Of a DNA stretch of 47,913 nt, positions 36,832-43,765 are shown one piece after another. The notes below the pieces were generated by a model that did not search any database, was not told the DNA's origin, and saw only the letters and a program-made list of their open reading frames with translations. This DNA comes from Succinivibrio sp. (lineage in GTDB: Bacteria; Pseudomonadota; Gammaproteobacteria; Enterobacterales; Succinivibrionaceae): NCBI GenBank assembly GCA_017469335.1, contig JAFUGP010000190.1, forward strand, positions 1 to 47,913, in the 5' to 3' direction. Numbering within the stretch: position 1 is the stretch's first letter; every line of letters begins with the position of its first letter. Position numbers and translations under genes: made by a program.

Positions 36832-36859
36832 GCCGGCAGAATAAGCAAGCTCTGCCGGC
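36832..36859. repeat. Perfect inverted repeat between the cystathionine gene and glgC
   Basis: GCCGGCAGA (36832-36840) and TCTGCCGGC (36851-36859) around a 10-nt loop. It follows the stop of the cystathionine gene by 25 nt on the minus strand but no strong U-tract follows. It could be an imperfect terminator or 3' stabiliser. The remainder of 36573-36883 has no gene I can support. Confidence 0.5.
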
Positions 36860-36883
36860 AACTTTTAAGTTTATGCCCCGCAA

Positions 36884-38038
36884 TCAGTCTGAGGCCTGCT
36901 CTAAAGCGTCTGTGAGATCAGCGAGCAGATCGTCCCTATCTTCTATCCCCACCGATACCCTGATAAGGCGTGAGCCTATGCCGATGCGCTCGCGCAATGA
37001 GGCGGGCATGGAGGCGTGAGTCATACTCTCAGGGTGGCAGATGAGGCTCTCCACTCCGCCTAGGCTCTCGGCTAAGGTGATGAGGTTCAGCGCCTTGAAA
37101 AAGCGCTTCAGATCTACGCTTAAGTCCAGTTCCAGACTTACCATGCCACCGCCCTGGGAGGCCTGTTCACGCTGTTGCGCGAAACCCGGATCGGCAGGCA
37201 GACCCGGGTAATGAACACGGGTGATGAGCTCATGTTCTGCCAGCTTGGTGGCCAGATACAAGGCGTTCTGGCAGTGCCGGTCCATGCGCACGCCCAAAGT
37301 GCGGATCCCGCGGATGAGCAAAAACGAGTCAAAGGGGCTTAGCACGGCGCCGGTTGCGTTCTGGATGAAGTAAAGCCGGCGGGCTAATTCCTCATCCTTG
37401 ACCACCGCCAGCCCGGCGAGCAGATCGGAGTGACCTCCCAGGTACTTGGTAGCCGAGTGCACCACGATGTCAAAGCCCAGCTCCAGCGGACGCTGCAGAT
37501 AGGGGGTCATAAAGGTGTTGTCGGCGATGGCCAACGCACCGTGCTTATGACAAAGCTCAGCCAGGGGCCTGAGCGGAGTGACCTCAAGCAGCGGGTTGGA
37601 GGGACTTTCGATGATGAGCGCCTTGATGTCGGGCTCAAAGTCAGCCTCAAGCCCGTCCAGATCGCGCGCGTAGCTTACGCGGTAACCAATTCCCAGAGGC
37701 TGAAAATACCGATCCACCAGCCTGAAGGTACCGCCGTAGGTGCTGCCCAACAGCAGTACTTTATCACCCTGTTTCAGCAGGGATAAAACTGCGGTGAGTG
37801 CCGCCAGCCCCGAGGCAAAGGCCAGTCCGTGGCTACCGCCTTCAAGATCGGCGATGAGGCTTTCGAGCGCCGCGCGGGTGGGATTGCCGCTGCGTGAGTA
37901 CTCCCACTGCTGGGAAGCGAAGAGTTCTTGGCGCCGGAAAGTGGAACTCTGGTAGATGGGGATATTCACCGCCCCTGTAGATGCATCGTTGGGGATGCCG
38001 GCGTGGATGAGCGCCGTATTGAAATTCATCTTGTTCAT
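36884..38038 (-). CDS. Cystathionine gamma-synthase/lyase family PLP enzyme
   Basis: 384 aa from ATG 38038; the open frame upstream of it covers the ABC gene and has no similarity. Cys/Met metabolism PLP family: YSRSGNPTR, ASGLAALTAVL, DNTFMTPYLQRPLELG, the PLP lysine Lys198 in HSATKYLGGHSD, and the ESLGGVESLICHPESMTHASM C-terminal block. Sequence alone does not decide between synthase (metB-like) and gamma/beta-lyase (mccB/metC-like). Being last in a cystine-type ABC operon, only 8 nt after the ATPase gene, favours a role in sulfur amino-acid breakdown or interconversion. Confidence 0.9.
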   Translation of the reverse strand: MNKMNFNTALIHAGIPNDASTGAVNIPIYQSSTFRRQELFASQQWEYSRSGNPTRAALESLIADLEGGSHGLAFASGLAALTAVLSLLKQGDKVLLLGSTYGGTFRLVDRYFQPLGIGYRVSYARDLDGLEADFEPDIKALIIESPSNPLLEVTPLRPLAELCHKHGALAIADNTFMTPYLQRPLELGFDIVVHSATKYLGGHSDLLAGLAVVKDEELARRLYFIQNATGAVLSPFDSFLLIRGIRTLGVRMDRHCQNALYLATKLAEHELITRVHYPGLPADPGFAQQREQASQGGGMVSLELDLSVDLKRFFKALNLITLAESLGGVESLICHPESMTHASMPASLRERIGIGSRLIRVSVGIEDRDDLLADLTDALEQASD

Positions 38039-38046
38039 ATCACTGC

Positions 38047-38805
38047 CTATAGAGCTGCGCTCTCCAAACTGAGATCGGCCAGACGCAGAAACTGCGAGGT
38101 GCGCTCGTAACGGGGGTTGCGGAAGATCTGCTCGGGGGTGCCGTCCTCTAAGATGCGTCCTTCGCTCAAAAAGACGATGCGGGTGGCCAGCGAGCGTACA
38201 AAGCGCATCTCGTGGGACACCACCAGCATGGTGATCCCCCGTGCGGCGATTTTCTGCATCACCCCCAGCACCTCCGCCACCCATTCGGGATCGAGCGCCG
38301 AGGTAGGCTCATCAAAGAGTATGACCTCAGGCTCGGTGGCCAACGCCCGGGCGATCCCCACGCGCTGCTTCTGACCGCCGCTTAAAAAGGAGGGGTAGAC
38401 GGCGGCCTTGTCCAGCATGCCGACCTGCTCTAAAAGTTCCCGTCCGCGGTCCTCGGAGCTCTTTTTAGGCACTTTTTTGACCGTGATCAGCGCCTCGGTG
38501 ACGTTCTCCAACACGGTCTTGTTGTTGAAAAGATTAAAATGCTGAAAGACCATGGCACTTTTGCTGCGCAGTGCCCTGATGTGTTTGCGGGTGGGTTTTT
38601 GAGCATCGATGAAGGCATCATCAATGCGGATGGTGCCGCTCTCAGGTGTTTCCAGGTAATTCAGGCAGCGCAGCAAAGTGGTCTTGCCGGCGCCCGAGCC
38701 GCCGATCATGGCCACAATTTCTCCCTTTTTTACCTCCAGATTGATGCCGCGCAGCACCTGATGCTCGCGGTCGTAGGATTTTTTCAGTTCCCTCACGCTG
38801 ATCAT
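38047..38805 (-). CDS. Polar amino acid (probably cystine) ABC transporter ATPase
   Basis: 252 aa cytoplasmic ATPase of the polar amino-acid uptake family. Walker A GGSGAGKTTLLRCLN, signature LSGGQKQRVGIARAL, Walker B VILFDEPTSALDPE, and the H-loop VVSHEMRF are intact. Its start overlaps the permease stop by 4 nt. Cystine as substrate is inferred from the cystathionine gene and the Cys-codon leader. Confidence 0.93.
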   Translation of the reverse strand: MISVRELKKSYDREHQVLRGINLEVKKGEIVAMIGGSGAGKTTLLRCLNYLETPESGTIRIDDAFIDAQKPTRKHIRALRSKSAMVFQHFNLFNNKTVLENVTEALITVKKVPKKSSEDRGRELLEQVGMLDKAAVYPSFLSGGQKQRVGIARALATEPEVILFDEPTSALDPEWVAEVLGVMQKIAARGITMLVVSHEMRFVRSLATRIVFLSEGRILEDGTPEQIFRNPRYERTSQFLRLADLSLESAAL

Positions 38806-39515
38806 GACTCCCTCCTTTGCGTGCGCAAGCCGCGTTTTTCGATGTATCTGAAGATCTGCTCCAAGATGAGGCAGCAGATCCAGTAGATAAAGGCCACCAC
38901 GATATACATCTCGAAGAAACGAAACGAGCGGCTGCCCACGATCTTGGCGGCCGCCATCATCTCCACCACCGAGATGCTGAACACCAGCGAGGTCTCCTTG
39001 AGCAGCGAGATAAAGGAGTTGCCCAAAGGAGGCAGCGCGGTGACAAAAGCCTGCGGCAATACGATGCGGCGCAGGGTCTGCCAGGGCGACATATTAAGGC
39101 TGTAGCAGGCCTCAAACTGTCCCCGGTCCACCGCCTGAATGGCGCTGCGCAGTGTCTCGGACATGAAGGCGCCGCTGTTCAAGCCCAGCGCGATGATGGC
39201 AAAGACGCTGGCGTGTATACCGTTGACGTTAAAGGAAGTTCCCAATTCGGCGTTGATAAAACGCAAAAACACGGGAATGCCGTAGTAGGCGATCAACAGC
39301 TGCACCAGGCAGGGGGTGCCGCGGATAAAGGACACGTACAGGGCGCACAGCTGACTTAAGATACGCACCTTGTAAAAGCGCAGCAGCGCCACGCCCAGGC
39401 CGATGATAAGCGCACAGGCGCCTGAGATAGCCGCGATGCCCAAGGTCACCGGCAGGTAGGAGAGTATTTCCGGGACGTTGGACAGCATGAATGCCGGATC
39501 AAAGATCTTTTGCAT
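38802..39515 (-). CDS. Polar amino acid ABC transporter permease
   Basis: 237 aa inner-membrane subunit with about five to six hydrophobic segments. YVSFIRGTPCLVQLLI and the EAA loop EACYSLNMSPWQTLRRIVLPQA are diagnostic of the HisM/GlnP/TcyL family. Probably acts as a homodimer, since only one permease gene is present. Located between the binding-protein and ATPase genes. Confidence 0.93.
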   Translation of the reverse strand: MQKIFDPAFMLSNVPEILSYLPVTLGIAAISGACALIIGLGVALLRFYKVRILSQLCALYVSFIRGTPCLVQLLIAYYGIPVFLRFINAELGTSFNVNGIHASVFAIIALGLNSGAFMSETLRSAIQAVDRGQFEACYSLNMSPWQTLRRIVLPQAFVTALPPLGNSFISLLKETSLVFSISVVEMMAAAKIVGSRSFRFFEMYIVVAFIYWICCLILEQIFRYIEKRGLRTQRRES

Positions 39516-39526
39516 AAAAACTCCTT

Positions 39527-39553
39527 AAACCGTCTGCGCAAGGCAGACGGTTT
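39527..39553 (-). repeat. Intercistronic hairpin between binding protein and permease
   Basis: AAACCGTCTGC (39527-39537) pairs perfectly with GCAGACGGTTT (39543-39553). On the minus strand it lies right after the binding-protein stop. Such hairpins commonly raise the level of the binding-protein message relative to the membrane components. Confidence 0.7.
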
Positions 39554-39573
39554 TGTGTACGGTGGTTTTGAGC

Positions 39574-40392
39574 TTAACGGTGCTGTGAGGCGTGTTTGAC
39601 CGCTTCTTCAGTGGTGAAGTCACCGTTGAAAAAGCGCTCGCTCAAAGTCTTTAAGGTGCCGTTTTCATGCAGGGTTTTCAGTGCGGCATCGACCTTGTGC
39701 TTGAGAACTTCTCCGGCGTCATTTTTGACAAAAAGCCAGTAGATGGGCACGATGCTGGTTTCGGGTGCGACGTTGTAGTCAACCTCCAGATCCTGAGACT
39801 TGATCACCAACGCGGCCACCGCCGGATCGACTAAGGTGGCATCGGCGCGGCCCTCCTGCACATCCAGAAGGGCTTTGGTCACCTCACCGTCCCCGTAGAT
39901 CACTTTTATGGCATTGTCATGCTGCTCATTCCAGCTCTCCACGATATGGGCATTGGAACTGCCGACGGCGACTTTCACACTCTTGCCGGCCAGATCGGCC
40001 AGACCGTGGATGTCGGTACGGCCTTTTTTATAGGCAACTGCCGTGGCATCCCACACGTAGGGCACATCGCCGAAGAGGTATTTTTCCTCGCGCTGGGGAT
40101 TGCGGGCCACATTGCTGACTATGACCTGGTACTTTTCGGCGTCCAGACCTGCGAAGATGCCGGACCACTCCACAGCCTGATAGCTGAAAGAGACATCATC
40201 CAGCAGGGCGTCCACTTCCTTGGCCACCGCAATGTCATAGCCGTCGGGTTGTCCTTGGTCGTTTAGGTAGTTGAAGGGAGCATAGGCCCCTTCGGTGGCG
40301 ATGATGAAGTTCTCTGCCGAGGCGCTGAAAGAAAGGACGAGCGCCGCAGCCAGCGCCAGGGATTTTGCCGCAGATAAAGCGTTATGTTTCAT
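39574..40392 (-). CDS. Amino acid (probably cystine) periplasmic binding protein
   Basis: 272 aa, solute-binding protein family 3. Signal peptide of 26 residues ending SFSASA, then IIATEGAYAPFNYLNDQGQPDGYDIAVAKEV, the ligand-binding core, and GKSVKVAVGSSNAHI. Resembles FliY/TcyJ-type binding proteins in layout. First structural gene of the operon, 187 nt downstream of the leader terminator. Confidence 0.92.
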   Translation of the reverse strand: MKHNALSAAKSLALAAALVLSFSASAENFIIATEGAYAPFNYLNDQGQPDGYDIAVAKEVDALLDDVSFSYQAVEWSGIFAGLDAEKYQVIVSNVARNPQREEKYLFGDVPYVWDATAVAYKKGRTDIHGLADLAGKSVKVAVGSSNAHIVESWNEQHDNAIKVIYGDGEVTKALLDVQEGRADATLVDPAVAALVIKSQDLEVDYNVAPETSIVPIYWLFVKNDAGEVLKHKVDAALKTLHENGTLKTLSERFFNGDFTTEEAVKHASQHR

Positions 40393-40578
40393 TTTTCATC
40401 TCCTGAAAACAGCTTGAATAACCATGAAGAAAGATCTCTCTGATCCAACTTCGCAGGCGGTGTGTAGCCGCCGCAACGGGGCCTTTTCCTTCTGCCCGCT
40501 GCCTGAGCCTGAAGCTCTTGTCTCCTCCTTTAAAATGCTGTTCCTACCTGGTCTGAAACGATGTGCCTGAGTGCCCAT
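40393..40578 (-). other. Untranslated stretch between attenuator and binding-protein gene
   Basis: Carries an orphan AAAGGAGGAGA (around 40521-40531), a near-perfect Shine-Dalgarno sequence with no start codon at a usable distance. The GAGAT just before 40392 is the site serving the binding protein. I see no convincing gene here. Confidence 0.4.
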
Positions 40579-40613
40579 AAAAACAAAACCCGAAGCTTGC
40601 TGCTCCGGGTTTT
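40579..40613 (-). terminator. Attenuator terminator of the cystine-transporter operon
   Basis: On the minus strand AAAACCCGGAGC (40613-40602) pairs with GCTTCGGGTTTT (40596-40585), 12 bp with one G-T wobble and a 5-nt loop, followed by a T-rich stretch (TTTTGTTTTT). It lies between the leader ORF stop (22 nt away) and the structural genes. It would also stop transcription arriving from the upstream regulator gene. Confidence 0.88.
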
Positions 40614-40692
40614 CAGGCGGGTACTGAATTAATGCTCAGATCACAGGTCCAAAAAGCGCACGCCACATCAGGACCTTCCCCACTGCCGGAGC
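40602..40692 (-). promoter_or_regulatory. Candidate antiterminator pairing of a Cys attenuator
   Basis: GCTCCGG (minus strand, 40692-40686) inside the leader ORF is exactly complementary to CCGGAGC (40608-40602), the base of the terminator's 5' arm. Between them AGGTCC (40676-40671) and GGACCT (40650-40645) form a hairpin that would bring the two together. Antiterminator and terminator are mutually exclusive. Confidence 0.65.
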
Positions 40693-40743
40693 TAAGGCAA
40701 CCGAACAACAACAGCTGTTGATTACGCTGGGATTTAGGATCAT
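40636..40743 (-). CDS. Leader peptide with three consecutive Cys codons
   Basis: 35-codon ORF reading MILNPSVINSCCCSVALAP... and ending in TGA at 40638. Codons 11-13 are TGT TGT TGT. GGAG lies exactly 6 nt upstream of the ATG. It starts about 66 nt after the predicted transcription start and ends 22 nt before the terminator stem. Size, position, codon run and following RNA structure are those of a regulatory leader peptide, here keyed to charged tRNA-Cys. Cysteine shortage would stall a ribosome at codons 11-13 and leave the antiterminator arm (codons 18-20) free. Confidence 0.72.
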   Translation of the reverse strand: MILNPSVINSCCCSVALAPAVGKVLMWRALFGPVI

Positions 40744-40815
40744 GTAAGTCTCCGCATCGGTCTGATTGGCGCAGTCACCGCAATCCGTTCATCAAGCTTC
40801 CGGTGATGTAGTGTC

Positions 40816-40845
40816 ATTTTGTCACGTCAAAGCGCGCCATGTCAA
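40816..40845 (-). promoter_or_regulatory. Promoter of the cystine-transporter operon
   Basis: Minus strand: perfect TTGACA (40845-40840), 18-nt spacer, CAAAAT (40821-40816). It starts just beyond the 3' end of the upstream regulator gene and points at the leader ORF. Confidence 0.6.
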
Positions 40846-40863
40846 CCGGATCGGCAGAGTGCT

Positions 40864-42117
40864 TCAACGCAGGGCATAGGCCGTACCGCGGCCGTTGCCG
40901 ATTTTCAGGATGAACCCGCCCTCCAGCAGGGCATTGCACAGCCTGATGGTCTTGTCGCGGCTAAACCCCAGTTTTTGGGCAAGCTCGCTGCTGCTCTGCC
41001 TCAGTCCGCCGTGCAGCAGAACCAGCACCCTTTGTCCTGCGGAGGACACTTTGCCGGCGGCGTTTAAACAGGGCAGTATTACCTTGATGGCATTATCCGA
41101 GAGCTCAAAGGAAGGCTTTACCTGAGCTTGTTCGTACGCTCCTTTGATCCTTCTGATGCCGGTGCCGAAATTTTCTATCAGGTGCAGGTGAAAGAAAGCG
41201 GTGGCCACAATGGGGTTGCGCGGTACAAACACGTAACCTTGGAGATAATCCTCCGGTCTTACGCCGCTGGGCAGTCCTCCGGGGGAGATGAGCTCAATTT
41301 TGTCGTTGAACATGAGTATTCTGATGTGTGCCTGAATATCCCAGGTGCGCTGAACCAGGGCATTGGCCAGGGCTTCACGAAAGGCCTCCTCCGGGATCCG
41401 GTGCACGGTACGTCGGGTGGCAGTGTCGATTAACTCGGACTGATAATAACGGCGGTACATGGTAAGTGCCTGGTCATACTGTTCCAATACGCTCAGTCGG
41501 GCAAAGGTCGCCCTCTCGGAGATTTCGCTCAGTGAGGCGCCGAATCGGGCCAGATCGATCCCGCTTAAGTCGTTGGCATCTGCAAAGAGGGCCGCGGCGG
41601 TGTTTAGCTGGTCCTTGTTGTCGTAAAACCCAAAGGTGCGCAACATATCGGCGGTGAGTTTGGAGATGCCCAACTCCTTTATCAGTGCAGACTCAAAATA
41701 TCTGAAGGTCAGCTGCTGTTCCTTACAGGGCAGGTCTTCATAGTGGAGGTTGGAGCCCTGCAGTACCAGCCTTTTGAGTTCAAGCGGGTCAACTTCCACT
41801 GTGGCGGTATCGCTGCGGCGATAGGCTTTGCCCCGATAGGTATACGGCTTGTGTTGACCTGGTTCTACCAGCAGGCTCACCACTTTGGTTTTTGGGTTGA
41901 TCTTCAGTGCATAGTCAGGCTTGGGACTGATGGAGTCGTTGATTTTGTTTTCAATGTCAAGGCAGGCCTGAGCGGGGTTCTCCACCCCTACCATCTCGGC
42001 GTTGTCACTTACGCCGAACATGACGGTGCCGCCATTGAAATTGGCAAATGCGCTGACGGCTGGCAGAAAACTGTCGCTGAATCGTTCTTGGAATACGAGG
42101 TTACGGTTTGCTCTCAT
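40864..42117 (-). CDS. AlbA_2/divergent AAA_4 type transcriptional regulator
   Basis: 417 aa from ATG 42117. MRANRNLVFQERF followed by VSAFANFNGGTVMFGVSDN is the N-terminal AlbA_2 (Schlafen-like) domain. The middle has EAFREALANALVQRTWD and ELISPGGLPSGVRPEDY, the GHKL-like C-terminal ATP-binding signature of this family, and the end is a winged helix (SSSELAQKLGFSRDKTIRLCNALL). An ATG at 42180 in frame would add 21 residues without a ribosome site. Proteins of this type are predicted regulators with unknown ligands. Confidence 0.82.
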   Translation of the reverse strand: MRANRNLVFQERFSDSFLPAVSAFANFNGGTVMFGVSDNAEMVGVENPAQACLDIENKINDSISPKPDYALKINPKTKVVSLLVEPGQHKPYTYRGKAYRRSDTATVEVDPLELKRLVLQGSNLHYEDLPCKEQQLTFRYFESALIKELGISKLTADMLRTFGFYDNKDQLNTAAALFADANDLSGIDLARFGASLSEISERATFARLSVLEQYDQALTMYRRYYQSELIDTATRRTVHRIPEEAFREALANALVQRTWDIQAHIRILMFNDKIELISPGGLPSGVRPEDYLQGYVFVPRNPIVATAFFHLHLIENFGTGIRRIKGAYEQAQVKPSFELSDNAIKVILPCLNAAGKVSSAGQRVLVLLHGGLRQSSSELAQKLGFSRDKTIRLCNALLEGGFILKIGNGRGTAYALR

Positions 42118-42283
42118 GACTTGTTCTCTGCGGTGCGCGGTGAGCAACAGCGTAGCATCAGGACCATAAAAATGCGACATAAATTTTTGCGTTGCATTTG
42201 TGCTGCAACATAAATTGAATATGCTCAATCTGCAGTGCCTGACGCAGCGCAGCCGCAAGCCTAAAGGAGCCGGACGCACAGGC

Positions 42284-42312
42284 AAAAAAGGCCTGATGAC
42301 AAGATCAGGTCT
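42284..42312 (-). terminator. Intrinsic terminator after the GH140-like gene
   Basis: Minus strand: AGACCTGAT (42312-42304) pairs with ATCAGGCCT (42297-42289) with one mismatch, then six T (42289-42284). Confidence 0.75.
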
Positions 42313-42351
42313 GCAAAGGTGTTGGGCTTGACGCTGCAACTTAGAGGAGCT

Positions 42352-43680
42352 TTAGTTTTTGGTCAGATACAGCACGTAATCCTGCCCGTCCAGAGGGGAG
42401 GTGAGGTTGAGGAATTTGGTCTCGCTGCTGTTTTTAGAGAGGAAATTCATGATGCCGTAGCGCGGATCAAACCATTTGATGGTAAATCCGGCCCCCTCAA
42501 AGATGCTCAGATCTATGCACAGGTGGCTCTGGCAGGGCACATACACCGCGATAAACTCATGCTGTTTATTGGTGATGGCGGCCAGATGCCCCTCCCCTGT
42601 GGGGTTATCCGAGAGGATGAGACTCTGGTCGGGGATGACATCCAGCGGGTGCGGCAGCGCCTCCATGAAACGGCGCAGCCGGCAGATCTGAAAGGCACCG
42701 GGGAAATCCAGGCAGTCATACCAGTAGGGAATGTTGTCGCCGGCATAGGAAGAGGCCGCGCTCTCGGGGATCTCGCGGGTCTCATCCTGGGGATTTCTCA
42801 TCTGCCAGATGGCGTAACAGCCGTAGGTGATGCCGGCTCCGCCTGAGAACACCGACCACCAGGAGCTGCGGCGCACATTAAAGTCGGTAAAGCGGCTGGC
42901 CGCGTCGCGCCGGGTGAACTGATGCTCGTTCATGATGGGGTGCGACTCGTAGCAGGGCTCGGCATCCAGCACGGGCAACTCCTGGCGCTCATAGTCCAAC
43001 GTGATGCTGCGCCAGGACGGATAGCACTGTCCCATGTGTCCGGTCTGCCAGGTTATGAAGTCCAAAAAGCCCTCCTTTCCCAGCATATCCCAGATGGAGC
43101 GCCCGCCCTGGGTGTGGGAGGTGAGGAGCTGATCGTGGCCGCAGATCTCGCGTTCCGCGCGGGCCATGCCCGTGACCACGGCTTTGGCGGACTCATCTAA
43201 ATAGGGCCTGTCCCCGCCTAAGATCCAGATGACGTCCAGATCCCGCACCTTCTTTGCCAGGTATTTGACAAAGGTGTAGGCTTTCTGGGCATCAAAGATG
43301 GTTTGCACTTTGCCGCCCCACTCGGGGTTGGGCACGAAATAAGAGCCCCACATCGGCACCAGGGCAATGAACACACCTTTTTGATTGGCATAGGAGATCA
43401 CCGCTCTTACATGCTCAAAGTACTCCTCATTAGGCGTGAGGGTGTCGAGGTTGGAGAAGGGCACGCTGCCGTTGGCCACGGCAGGAGTATGCAGTCCGTC
43501 GAGCTCGGCTACGGCCACGGCCTGAATGACGTTAAAGCCTTTACGGGCGCGATCGTCGATGAACCGGTGGGCTTCTTCGACGCTTAGTTTGTGAAACAGC
43601 TCCCAGGCGGTGTCAGCGGTGTAGAAGAAGAGCTTGCCCTGTTCATCGGCCAGATGGCGGCCCTGTACGTGAAGTTTCAT
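42352..43680 (-). CDS. GH140/DUF4038-type glycoside hydrolase, cytoplasmic
   Basis: 442 aa from ATG 43680 (AAGGAT upstream); an ATG at 43686 is too close to that site. The (beta/alpha)8-type opening FFYTADTAWELFHKLSVEEAHRFIDDRARKGFNVIQAVAVAE is characteristic of DUF4038 proteins, which include the GH140 apiosidases of pectin breakdown. WILGGDRPYL and the QTGHMGQ stretch hold likely acidic and active-site residues. There is no signal peptide, so it should act on imported oligosaccharides, consistent with the symporter upstream. The exact substrate is not known. Confidence 0.8.
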   Translation of the reverse strand: MKLHVQGRHLADEQGKLFFYTADTAWELFHKLSVEEAHRFIDDRARKGFNVIQAVAVAELDGLHTPAVANGSVPFSNLDTLTPNEEYFEHVRAVISYANQKGVFIALVPMWGSYFVPNPEWGGKVQTIFDAQKAYTFVKYLAKKVRDLDVIWILGGDRPYLDESAKAVVTGMARAEREICGHDQLLTSHTQGGRSIWDMLGKEGFLDFITWQTGHMGQCYPSWRSITLDYERQELPVLDAEPCYESHPIMNEHQFTRRDAASRFTDFNVRRSSWWSVFSGGAGITYGCYAIWQMRNPQDETREIPESAASSYAGDNIPYWYDCLDFPGAFQICRLRRFMEALPHPLDVIPDQSLILSDNPTGEGHLAAITNKQHEFIAVYVPCQSHLCIDLSIFEGAGFTIKWFDPRYGIMNFLSKNSSETKFLNLTSPLDGQDYVLYLTKN

Positions 43681-43702
43681 GATCATTATCCTTGAGGTTG
43701 CA

Positions 43703-43730
43703 GGCAGGACGGCCGCAGGGCCGGCCTGCC
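43703..43730 (-). repeat. Strong intercistronic hairpin between symporter and hydrolase genes
   Basis: GGCAGG-C-GGCC (43703-43714) pairs with GGCC-G-CCTGCC (43719-43730) with one mismatch. It could modulate expression of the hydrolase relative to the symporter. Confidence 0.55.
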
Positions 43731-43765
43731 GTATCCTTATGTCGTCTGAATGGTTCTTTTTTTAA

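Noticed and set aside
36574..36861. 95-codon leftward ORF in the glgC upstream region
   Set aside because: No similarity, no ribosome site, spans an inverted repeat and the likely glgC promoter.
40396..40578. 60-codon ORF in the leader of the binding-protein gene
   Set aside because: Low-complexity Arg/Gly/Ser content, no ribosome site, no similarity; it starts inside the terminator region.
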